The notes beneath the pieces are model-generated. The model worked only from the letters and a program-made list of their open reading frames with translations. It searched no databases and was not told where the DNA came from. 5,429 nt of DNA from Euryarchaeota archaeon UBA501 (GTDB lineage: Archaea > Thermoplasmatota > Poseidoniia > Poseidoniales > Thalassarchaeaceae), in contig DAVT01000024.1 of the NCBI GenBank assembly GCA_002505685.1, positions 2,324-7,752 of the forward strand, written 5' to 3'. Every line of letters begins with the position of its first letter. Positions within the stretch are counted from its first letter, which is position 1. Both the position numbers and the translations under genes were made by a program. Of this stretch, positions 1 through 5,429 are shown piece after piece.

Positions 1-1695
1 CATGGCACAACCGACAAACATACCGAGGATAATCCACTGTAGAGATACACCTATGCCAAGCGGTTCCCAAACCAAATTTCGCATGGTCACTGCCCACGCA
101 TCTGCAGGTCCACCCTGGTCAACCATGGTTGGATGGCGATCCCCGACTTCATCTGCTCCTGAGATATTTTCACTACCACCGATTACAATAATCGAAAATC
201 GGTGGTCATTTGTATCATCGAATGCTGCAACCAATGCAACCGCATCTTCTTCTGAAATCGACTTGGTGTCTTTTTCTTCAACAGTGGCTTGGTCTGCAAG
301 GAATGACGCACCAAACACGCCCACTCCAACCAACAGAATTGCAGCCAAGACACCCATCCATCCCATTTCTTTGTCTTGTATCCACTTGACTCCAAGGCCC
401 AACAATGCGACCATAGCCAAAATGAACAAACAGACCATCAAACCCGTACCGAGGGTACTTTCGCCGGCTTCTTCTACAGAATAATCGGTTTCAGGGAAAT
501 GTGCTTGGAAGGCATCGCGGAACGCCGCATCGCCCTCAGAATCTTCTGCAATCCAGCCTTCGTATCCGCGGTCATATAGCGTAGTCATGTCATACATTCC
601 CGTGTCATCGTTCCACTCAAATTGGAAATCATAGCGCTCAGCATCCTCTTCACCTTCCAATTCCAAAGGTGCAAATCCTGCTGCCGTTACTGACACAGCA
701 CAGTAAATCAGGAGTGCGACCATCAATGCAAATTTTGTTCCCTTCTTTTGGGCCAGTTTTCCGAATACGAACGTCATTGGAACCGCAACTACGTTGACGG
801 TCAACAAGAGCATGATGTTCATGCTAGGGTTGATTCTCAACACTGATTCTCCAAACGCACTCGCCATGCTTGCAATCGTATTCACACCATCGTAGAACAA
901 CAAGTAGGCGAGTAAGAAGAATGCGAGGACCTTGAATTTCCGAATCTCTCTCGCCGTTTTGAACACTTGACCATAGGCGAGTTTGGAAGCACCCAAAACT
1001 CGCTGCAAGTTGTTTTTCCCCAAACTGTGCCATTCCAATTCGGAAGGAATCTCTGGTTCTGGGGTCCACTTGAACATCAGTGCACCGAAACCCCACCACC
1101 AAAGTGCAGAGGTCACAAAGATTACTGCAAGTTTGAAGTTTGTATCCCAATTGAATGGCCCCAATAGGAGTATTAGGTGGAAAATGAGCAGTAATGAACC
1201 ACCTGCAAACCCATAGATGTAACCCCAGGTTGACAATTTGTCTTGCTCGTCTCTCGAACCAAGATAAGGCATGAAGGAGTAGTAAATCACGTTCCCACCG
1301 GTGAATCCAATCGTACCAATCGTGAACATGACTGCAAGTACGATGTATCCATCAGAACCGAAATAGGGTGCTGCGCCCATCAATGCACAGAATGCGATAC
1401 CTGCTGCGGTATACCATTTGAGCAACTTCTTCTTGATGGGCATTCGATCTGCTATCACACCGAGTGCAGGTGCAGTTAGAACAACAAAAATCATTGAAAG
1501 GGTCAGTATTGTTGCGTAAAAGGAATCACCGGTCTGTGTACCAGTTGCCTTGTTGTACAAACTTGCCATTAATGCAGGTGCAATGACCGTCATTACCGTT
1601 AGCGCATATGCTTGGTTTGCCCAATCGAAGAAATACCAACCCTTCACGGCCTTTTCATTTGATTCCGTTTTTTCCGCAACGGCAACTTCACTCAT
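1..1695 (-). CDS. UMF1/Atg22-like MFS transporter with large insertion (3' end missing)
   Basis: The reading frame opens at ATG 1695 and stays open for 565 codons to the window edge, so the C-terminus is missing. The family call rests on the N-terminus: GWYFFDWANQAYALTVM (residues 19-35) matches the DWANxAYxxTV hallmark of UMF1 (Atg22-like) major facilitator proteins. An MFS loop G79-x3-D83-R84 followed by lysines lies after the second span. I count spans near residues 31-47, 60-82, 95-112, 116-140, 157-180, 189-210, 255-276, 292-313 and 321-344. The last visible segment (548-565, ending FVGCAM) looks like canonical span 10. Between spans 9 and 10, where the family normally has a short loop, lie about 200 extra residues with two additional hydrophobic segments (416-438 and 446-466) and two acidic soluble stretches. 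UMF1 proteins are inner-membrane secondary transporters; the substrate here is unknown and cannot be read from sequence. The gene stands alone, divergent from RaSEA. I am confident of the family, not of the function. Confidence 0.88.
   Translation of the reverse strand, partial: MSEVAVAEKTESNEKAVKGWYFFDWANQAYALTVMTVIAPALMASLYNKATGTQTGDSFYATILTLSMIFVVLTAPALGVIADRMPIKKKLLKWYTAAGIAFCALMGAAPYFGSDGYIVLAVMFTIGTIGFTGGNVIYYSFMPYLGSRDEQDKLSTWGYIYGFAGGSLLLIFHLILLLGPFNWDTNFKLAVIFVTSALWWWGFGALMFKWTPEPEIPSELEWHSLGKNNLQRVLGASKLAYGQVFKTAREIRKFKVLAFFLLAYLLFYDGVNTIASMASAFGESVLRINPSMNIMLLLTVNVVAVPMTFVFGKLAQKKGTKFALMVALLIYCAVSVTAAGFAPLELEGEEDAERYDFQFEWNDDTGMYDMTTLYDRGYEGWIAEDSEGDAAFRDAFQAHFPETDYSVEEAGESTLGTGLMVCLFILAMVALLGLGVKWIQDKEMGWMGVLAAILLVGVGVFGASFLADQATVEEKDTKSISEEDAVALVAAFDDTNDHRFSIIVIGGSENISGADEVGDRHPTMVDQGGPADAWAVTMRNLVWEPLGIGVSLQWIILGMFVGCAM
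175..206. repeat. 10-bp inverted repeat inside the MFS insertion
   Basis: ACCACCGATT (175-184) and AATCGGTGGT (197-206) are perfect reverse complements separated by 12 bases. The repeat lies within coding sequence for the second extracytoplasmic stretch of the transporter insertion (around residues 497-507). It may be chance or a structure in the mRNA; nothing else supports a function. Confidence 0.4.
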
Positions 1696-1716
1696 AACGG
1701 GTGCCAGTCGAAATCA

Positions 1717-1724
1717 GCCTATAA
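1717..1724 (-). promoter_or_regulatory. TATA-like box for the MFS gene (leaderless spacing)
   Basis: On the minus strand the sequence GTTATAGG lies in this gap, with its TTATA core at 1724-1720. The core is centred about 27 bases upstream of the transporter ATG at 1695. That is the archaeal TATA-to-start distance, so transcription would begin at or next to the start codon and give a leaderless mRNA. In keeping with this, no Shine-Dalgarno-like purine run precedes the ATG. I do not see a clear purine-rich BRE next to it, so this is a moderate prediction only. Confidence 0.45.
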
Positions 1725-1773
1725 CGCCACACCCGACCATTTCGCCCCAATAGAGGGATTCAAAACAGAAGTG

Positions 1774-1790
1774 ATGCCCCGTAGGGGCAT
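1774..1790. repeat. Perfect 7-bp palindrome with GTA loop at the RaSEA start
   Basis: ATGCCCC (1774-1780), loop GTA (1781-1783), GGGGCAT (1784-1790) form a perfect inverted repeat. It contains one possible RaSEA start codon (ATG 1774) in its left arm and part of a second (ATG 1789) in its right arm. As RNA it would be a tight GC-rich hairpin able to mask both starts; as DNA it could be a dimeric operator. A shorter palindrome with the same CCC-GTA-GGG core lies at 3006-3020, just before the next gene. The function is unknown. Confidence 0.6.
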
Positions 1791-2940
1791 GGCAGATGAG
1801 GTCACGGCTGGATTGATTCCACTTCCGGGTAAGGCGGTGAAGCTCCACCATCTAGTCAAGGCCCCTGAGAATGCCATCGAATCAATTCGAATTCGGGAGG
1901 CTTGGAATGCCGATGAACCAGCAACCGTATACACAACTCCCGAACGCCTTCCGGATGGAACACCTTGCACCGCAGCAACAGTGATTCTCCGCACACGCGG
2001 GTGTCAGTGGTGGTGGAAATCAGGTTGCACCTTCTGTGGTTACTTCAATGACGTTCGTGATGATGTAACCAGCCTCAATTTACACGCACAATGGCTGTCT
2101 GCGAAGGATCAACTGAACAATTTTGAAGGCTGTGACATGGTCAAAGTGTACACCTCTGGAACCTTCTTTGAAGACGAAGAAAACCCCGTCGATTGGCAGG
2201 AAACTGTTCTAACAGAAACCGCCGCGATGGGCAAGCACCTCATCGTCGAAGCACAAGCCCACCTTTGCCATGAAGAAAAGATTGCATGGGTCGCCGAAAA
2301 GCACCCGGGGTGCACGGTTGCCATCGGGCTTGAGGCGTTTGATGATGAAGTCCTCAAATTTCACTGCAACAAAGGCTTCAGAACCAAGACGTGGAAGAAG
2401 GCAGTCGATACCCTACAACGTCACGGTTTGCGTGCGAAATCGTACCTCTTGTTCAAACCCCCATTCATGTCGGAAGGTGATGCACTTCAACACACGACAA
2501 AATGGATCCAAGCAATTGCAGCAGATAGCGCTGAAATTAGTGTCAATCCAATGAATATCCAAAAGAGAACCATTGTCGATCGAATCTTCCGCCATCGTGA
2601 GTATCGACCACCTTGGCTATGGTCTCTTGTTCAAATGATTCGAAATGTACATTCTGACATTCATCCTGAAGGTGAAACATCCCGCTCCCGTTTGATTGTA
2701 CACCCCACAGCAGCAGGTTCAATCAGGGGTGCCCACAATTGTGGTCAATGCGACAAGGAAGTAGCGGCCGCAATTGAGAGGTACTCAGTATCCGGCTCTC
2801 TATTGGAATTTGAGGGTCTTTCTTGTGAATGCGAAACCCAGTGGGCGACTGAAATTTCTCTAGATACATCTCTCCCAATACCTCTGGGAAGTGGTATTGA
2901 CCGCAGATTAGACCCCATCGAAGCACTACTATCACCATGA
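1774..2940 (+). CDS. raSEA: Archaeosine biosynthesis radical SAM protein RaSEA
   Basis: RaSEA is the radical SAM partner of ArcS in archaeosine formation. It acts in the cytoplasm on lysine-modified preQ0 at position 15 of archaeal tRNA, cleaving the lysine side chain to leave the formamidine of archaeosine. Numbering from ATG 1774 gives 388 residues. The [4Fe-4S]/SAM cysteines are C77, C85 and C88 in ILRTRGCQWWWKSGCTFCGY, and this LRTRGC-x7-CxxCGY spacing is typical of the family. Further matches are YTSGTFF (126-132), the GLEAFDDEVL strand (185-194) and LLFKPPFMSEGDA (225-237). The C-terminal part carries a second cysteine set: C323, C326, C351 and C353. The start is uncertain. GTG 1771, ATG 1774 and ATG 1789 are all in frame, no obvious Shine-Dalgarno favours one, and a palindrome covers them. 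I chose the first ATG; 1789 is a serious alternative. No ArcS or tRNA-guanine transglycosylase gene is in the window. The gene looks complete, and a GC-rich hairpin follows the stop. Confidence 0.88.
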   Translation: MPRRGMADEVTAGLIPLPGKAVKLHHLVKAPENAIESIRIREAWNADEPATVYTTPERLPDGTPCTAATVILRTRGCQWWWKSGCTFCGYFNDVRDDVTSLNLHAQWLSAKDQLNNFEGCDMVKVYTSGTFFEDEENPVDWQETVLTETAAMGKHLIVEAQAHLCHEEKIAWVAEKHPGCTVAIGLEAFDDEVLKFHCNKGFRTKTWKKAVDTLQRHGLRAKSYLLFKPPFMSEGDALQHTTKWIQAIAADSAEISVNPMNIQKRTIVDRIFRHREYRPPWLWSLVQMIRNVHSDIHPEGETSRSRLIVHPTAAGSIRGAHNCGQCDKEVAAAIERYSVSGSLLEFEGLSCECETQWATEISLDTSLPIPLGSGIDRRLDPIEALLSP

Positions 2941-2943
2941 GTC

Positions 2944-2965
2944 AGGACCCCCTTGGGGGTCCTTT
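2944..2965 (+). terminator. GC-rich perfect hairpin after RaSEA (putative terminator)
   Basis: AGGACCCCC (2944-2952), TT, GGGGGTCCT (2955-2963) is a perfect 9-bp inverted repeat beginning three bases after the RaSEA stop codon. It ends in a run of only three T residues (2963-2965). The position is ideal for a terminator or a 3'-end stabilising stem. However, archaeal termination depends mostly on long U-tracts, and this U-tract is short. It could therefore be an RNA-stability element instead. Confidence 0.55.
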
Positions 2966-3005
2966 ATGACGCCGAACGCTTATGTGCGCTCTACCGGTGG
3001 CGGAT

Positions 3006-3020
3006 TTGCCCGTAGGGCAA
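3006..3020. repeat. 6-bp palindrome with GTA loop upstream of the small membrane gene
   Basis: TTGCCC (3006-3011), loop GTA (3012-3014), GGGCAA (3015-3020) form a perfect inverted repeat in the 97 bp gap between RaSEA and the preferred start of the next gene (ATG 3038). It has the same CCC-GTA-GGG core as the palindrome at 1774-1790. A weak TATA-like CTTATGT (2979-2985) lies about 26 bases upstream of its left arm, so a transcript could begin with this stem; that part is speculative. If the next gene started at 2966, the palindrome would fall inside coding sequence. Confidence 0.5.
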
Positions 3021-3037
3021 TTCTGGTGTGTGCACGA

Positions 3038-3310
3038 ATGTTTGATGAGTCAATGCTCCCTGATGTTACGCTTGGCGAAGATGAACCAGCGATGGCTAGA
3101 GTTCTGTTGGTAGTCAGTATTCTTGGCGCTTTGGCACTGTTGATTTTGTATGGAGTTTTGTTCCCGGGCTCGGACATCCCGGCATTGGGAGACGTAGTCT
3201 CACTTTTGGGTGGTTTGGCGAATAGTGGAATTTGGATATTCTTGATTGGAATACTAGTCGGATTTGGCATGATTTTTGCCAACGTGCTTGGGGGCGCTCT
3301 TGAGGACTAG
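3038..3310 (+). CDS. Small two-span membrane protein, unknown function
   Basis: This 90-residue protein has an acidic N-terminal tail (residues 1-17, including GEDEP), a first membrane span at about 22-42, a short loop with PGSDIP, and a second span at about 63-84 before a short acidic end. I do not recognise the family. It sits 12 bases upstream of the oxidase-like gene and probably shares its transcript. It could be a small accessory subunit of that protein, but this rests on position only. The frame is open back to ATG 2966. I prefer ATG 3038 because the residues encoded before it look non-protein-like, the region upstream holds a palindrome and follows a putative terminator, and GGTGTG (3025-3030) sits at Shine-Dalgarno distance. 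ATG 3053 and ATG 3092 remain possible. Confidence 0.7.
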   Translation: MFDESMLPDVTLGEDEPAMARVLLVVSILGALALLILYGVLFPGSDIPALGDVVSLLGGLANSGIWIFLIGILVGFGMIFANVLGGALED

Positions 3311-3316
3311 GAGGTG
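3310..3316 (+). promoter_or_regulatory. Strong Shine-Dalgarno for the oxidase-like gene
   Basis: GGAGGTG begins on the last base of the upstream stop codon (TAG 3308-3310) and ends six bases before ATG 3323. This fixes the start at 3323 rather than the nearby ATG 3319, which runs into a stop within a few codons. It also supports translation from a shared transcript with the small membrane protein. Confidence 0.8.
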
Positions 3317-3322
3317 TGATGA

Positions 3323-4924
3323 ATGCTACTTGTTGATATTCTTACAGTTTGGGCAGGGTTCTTGCTGATTTGGGTCCTCATCAATCGAGGTGTCCCTGTC
3401 TTTCAGGAACTCATTCGAGACATGACTGATTTCTTCATGGAAAAGGCATTGGGCCCGGGTGCGGATCTCTTTGAGGGACGTGCGGGTTCAGGAACAGTTG
3501 CTTGGATGATGCACGGTATGCTTTGGACTTGCATTGGCGGGGCATTCACATTCATTGGACTGTGGATGAACCATGAGCCAGATGCGATTGCAAGTCTTTC
3601 CAGCATCTATTACGAGCCATCAACCGCTACCGTACAAACTGCTGCCTATGGCGCTGCTAGCGGTGGTATTCTGATGCTACTCATCGGAGCGGGTTTGCAC
3701 ATCAACGGTCGACTTTCCGGTGCAGGTGTAGCCAGTGAAACCAACGCTGTTCTAGTATCGTATGCATTCTCAATGACCCTCCTCCTTGGATTTGTTAGTG
3801 ACCACACAGATAGCACATGGGGGAGTTACCTCGAAACTGCTGCTGGCATCATCGCAGTCTTGGTCATGATTGCAATTTTGGCCAATCATCTGCTAACCTT
3901 GGGGCGAAGGACCCACGATACAGTCATGCCCAGTCAGTGGCTGATTATTGGTGGACTGGGTTTGCCCCTTCTCATGTGTGCTGCGGACTTTGTATTCGAC
4001 TTGCATGATGCAGTTCTTGAGAGCATGGCAATCTTGCCGATGCTCGCAAGCGGATTGGCCGTTGCATTGTACGTCGCACCATTCGCTTCTGCAGCACCGT
4101 TGTGGAGCCGAACTCTAGCAGGAACTACGGTATTCATGACATTCGTAACACTAAGCCCAATTGGAATTGAAGGGGCTGCCGAAAGTTCGATGGGCGATGC
4201 AGCAATGCTCACCATTCTCTATGCTGCAAGCATGGTACCTCTCCTCGCAGCTGCTGGTAACGTGATGCAAACAGCGCGAACAAACTGGGGTAAAGCAACT
4301 GGAAACCCCGCATCAACCGCCGTCATGATTGGAATGATTATGGTCGTAGGTAGTGCAATTGGGCACCTCTTTGTGGGTTCCGATGTTCATTCAATGAGCG
4401 AAATCCAGCACCTTTCCAGTCCAATGAACCTACTCTTCCTCTGGGGAGGCATGGGTATGATTGCTTGGGGTGGAGTGATTGCTTGCTTCCCCTCGGCATC
4501 GGGTCGTTCTCTAGATTCGACTGAGACCAGTCGTACAACCATGTGGCTGGTCGCTGGAGGTGCTACTCTTGCCTTCTTGTTCAGCATGGGTTCTAGCATG
4601 ATTTCTGCAGCCTACGACGCCGCAGCAACCGCAAATGATAGCATCGATTCTGACTTGATTGATATGAGTGCAGTAGCAACAATGGATGTCCTCGCATCGA
4701 TTGCCTTCTATACGGTATCCATCGCATCAATCCTGATGATGATTAACATGATTCGTGGTTTGTTTAGTGGGGCACCTCTCGGTACCGATGAGCCTACACC
4801 TCAATCGGCCAACAGAATCGCTCTAACTCCCGGCTCAACCACAATTCGCCAACTAATTGCAGCAGGAGCAGGAGCCGACACAGAAATTGACGTCATTTGC
4901 GATGACTGTGACGAGGAAGAATGA
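3323..4924 (+). CDS. Divergent heme-copper oxidase subunit I-like membrane protein
   Basis: This complete 533-residue protein has about 12-13 membrane spans, near residues 3-21, 58-82, 106-126, 141-160, 169-193, 204-224, 231-254, 263-280, 292-315, 331-352, 366-389, 406-427 and 449-477. Several segments resemble subunit I of the heme-copper oxidase superfamily, especially B/C types. They are WMMHGMLWT (61-69), like the low-spin heme histidine segment of span II; SPIGIEG (278-284), like STPVGFHH of Thermus ba3; VPLLAAAGNV (305-314), like span VIII; ACFPSASGR (387-395), like the end of span X; and the final NMIRGLFSG (475-483). H64 would be the low-spin heme ligand. The usual His-His pair reads Glu283-Gly284, and no HxH is seen in span X, so oxygen reduction is doubtful. 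The cytosolic-looking tail (484-533) ends with C526-x2-C529 and acidic residues. No CuA subunit is nearby. It could instead be another multispan family; the comparison is from memory and distant. Confidence 0.55.
   Translation: MLLVDILTVWAGFLLIWVLINRGVPVFQELIRDMTDFFMEKALGPGADLFEGRAGSGTVAWMMHGMLWTCIGGAFTFIGLWMNHEPDAIASLSSIYYEPSTATVQTAAYGAASGGILMLLIGAGLHINGRLSGAGVASETNAVLVSYAFSMTLLLGFVSDHTDSTWGSYLETAAGIIAVLVMIAILANHLLTLGRRTHDTVMPSQWLIIGGLGLPLLMCAADFVFDLHDAVLESMAILPMLASGLAVALYVAPFASAAPLWSRTLAGTTVFMTFVTLSPIGIEGAAESSMGDAAMLTILYAASMVPLLAAAGNVMQTARTNWGKATGNPASTAVMIGMIMVVGSAIGHLFVGSDVHSMSEIQHLSSPMNLLFLWGGMGMIAWGGVIACFPSASGRSLDSTETSRTTMWLVAGGATLAFLFSMGSSMISAAYDAAATANDSIDSDLIDMSAVATMDVLASIAFYTVSIASILMMINMIRGLFSGAPLGTDEPTPQSANRIALTPGSTTIRQLIAAGAGADTEIDVICDDCDEEE
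4913..4917 (+). promoter_or_regulatory. Shine-Dalgarno-like site before YchF
   Basis: GAGGA lies inside the end of the oxidase-like gene. It is three bases from ATG 4921 and nine from ATG 4927. The spacing fits 4927 better, and there the protein would begin MRIGLVGKPN as in most archaeal YchF proteins. ATG 4921 overlaps the upstream stop as ATGA and would allow translational coupling. Confidence 0.5.
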
Positions 4925-5429
4925 ACATGCGCATTGGGTTGGTTGGAAAACCCAATGTCGGCAAATCGACAGCCTTTGCAGCACTGACAGAAAGTTCTGT
5001 TGAAATCGCGAATTATCCGTTTACAACAATCGATCCCAACGTAGGGGTTACTTTCCTCCCTTCAGATTCCAATTGTCCCTGTGAATCCCTGCGGGAAAAG
5101 CGAGAAACTGATGGAAGATTGCCCCCCACATCTGATGATGACCCACGTTCGGGTAGTTTGTGTGAACCACGCACAGGCTCATGCATTGGGCATTGTCGAA
5201 CCGTCCCCGTCACTCTAATCGATGTTGCAGGTTTGGTACCAGGTGCACATGATGGGAAAGGCCGAGGAAATCAATTCCTCAATGACTTGGCACAATGTGA
5301 TGCCCTGATCCAAGTTGTCGACGCTTCAGGAGGCACTGACATTGAAGGAAACCCACTGGGTCCGGGGTCGTGTAATCCAATCGATGAGCACTCGTTTCTG
5401 GTTGACGAATTGGCCATGTGGATTCACGG
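4921..5429 (+). CDS. ychF: YchF/OLA1-family P-loop ATPase, archaeal type (3' end missing)
   Basis: YchF proteins are Obg-related, ribosome-associated nucleotidases of the cytoplasm that prefer ATP and are linked to translation and stress control. The 169 visible codons cover the N-terminal half of the G domain. They include the P-loop GKPNVGKST (residues 9-17), the switch segment EIANYPFTTIDPNVGV (28-43), the Walker B/G3 stretch LIDVAGLVPGAHDGKGRGNQF (99-119) and QVVDASGGTDIEGNP (131-145). The NKxD-equivalent specificity motif, the coiled coil and the TGS domain lie past the right edge. After the switch region sits the archaeal cysteine loop: C52-P-C54, then C81-x6-C88-x3-C92. As I recall the family, about six residues normally separate CPC from the next cysteine; here there are 26, many of them acidic or small. 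ATG 4921 overlaps the upstream stop by four bases; ATG 4927 is the alternative start. Confidence 0.92.
   Translation, partial: MNMRIGLVGKPNVGKSTAFAALTESSVEIANYPFTTIDPNVGVTFLPSDSNCPCESLREKRETDGRLPPTSDDDPRSGSLCEPRTGSCIGHCRTVPVTLIDVAGLVPGAHDGKGRGNQFLNDLAQCDALIQVVDASGGTDIEGNPLGPGSCNPIDEHSFLVDELAMWIH

Noticed and set aside
2..484. Plus-strand open frame of 160 codons at the left edge
   Set aside because: It lies antisense to the MFS transporter insertion. Its translation is low-complexity (Ser/Thr/Pro/Asn-rich) with no recognisable domain, while the opposite strand has the transporter frame open for 565 codons.
824..1150. Minus-strand frame of 108 codons rich in Cys and Trp
   Set aside because: It is an out-of-frame reading of the MFS gene on the same strand; the transporter frame explains the region.
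1719..1994. Minus-strand frame across the divergent promoter and RaSEA start
   Set aside because: It is antisense to RaSEA and crosses the intergenic gap. The product has no recognisable feature, and RaSEA coding evidence is strong.
2966..3037. N-terminal extension of the small membrane protein from ATG 2966
   Set aside because: It would start one base after the hairpin's T run and run through the GTA palindrome. The 24 extra residues (Arg/Gly-rich) look non-native, and ATG 3038 has a plausible Shine-Dalgarno. Not fully excluded.
2980..3282. Minus-strand frame of 100 codons opposite the small membrane gene
   Set aside because: It is antisense to a frame with two clean membrane spans and operon spacing. 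The translation shows no domain and is rich in Pro, Ser and Asn.
3934..4215. Minus-strand frame of 93 codons within the oxidase-like gene
   Set aside because: It is an antisense shadow of a membrane protein with no independent support.
3323..4924. Canonical cytochrome oxidase or nitric oxide reductase assignment
   Set aside because: The His-His pair after span VII and the HxH of span X are not visible, and the NOR-type HGH and glutamate patterns do not align at the right spacing. A plain oxidase or NOR label would overstate the evidence.
5074..5196. Possible frameshift or pseudogene in YchF at the long cysteine loop
   Set aside because: The same reading frame carries the P-loop before and the G3 motif after, with no stop. 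The extra length is an in-frame insertion.
1..5429. CRISPR arrays, tRNA/rRNA genes, insertion sequences, toxin-antitoxin or phage genes
   Set aside because: No regularly spaced direct repeats, cloverleaf-like segments, transposase motifs or terminal inverted repeats were seen. The window is almost fully covered by ordinary genes.

Overview
The window most likely comes from an archaeon, and a mesophilic marine euryarchaeon of the Marine Group II / Poseidoniales (Thermoplasmatota) type is my best guess. Three things point to Archaea. There is a radical SAM enzyme of the archaeosine tRNA pathway, which is archaeal. There is a YchF ATPase with the archaeal cysteine-bearing loop. There is also a TATA-like box at leaderless spacing upstream of one gene. 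The narrower lineage is inferred from moderate GC, acidic proteins and general style, and is not proven.

Layout. Positions 1-1695 (minus strand) hold an MFS transporter of the UMF1/Atg22-like family. Its 3' end lies beyond the left edge, and it carries an unusual insertion of about 200 residues. A divergent intergenic gap of about 80 bp holds the transporter's TATA-like box and a perfect short palindrome at the start of the next gene. Positions 1774-2940 (plus) encode the archaeosine radical SAM enzyme RaSEA. A very GC-rich perfect hairpin follows directly after its stop, then a 97 bp gap with another small palindrome of the same design. Positions 3038-4924 hold a two-gene membrane module: a 90-residue protein with two membrane spans, and a 533-residue protein with about 12-13 spans that looks like a divergent heme-copper oxidase subunit I. 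Positions 4921-5429 hold the start of a YchF-family P-loop ATPase, which overlaps the oxidase-like gene by four bases.

How the genes relate. The transporter and RaSEA genes diverge and have no evident functional link. The small membrane protein, the oxidase-like protein and YchF are packed like an operon: a strong Shine-Dalgarno in the 12 bp gap, then an ATGA overlap. The most interesting item is the oxidase-like protein. Its fold signature resembles heme-copper oxidases, but the residues expected to bind CuB and probably the high-spin heme appear to be replaced. It may therefore be a non-oxygen-reducing paralogue of unknown job. Other points worth attention are the insertion in the transporter, a roughly 20-residue expansion of the YchF cysteine loop, and two CCC-GTA-GGG palindromes placed at gene starts. 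I saw no tRNA, rRNA, CRISPR array, insertion sequence or phage gene.
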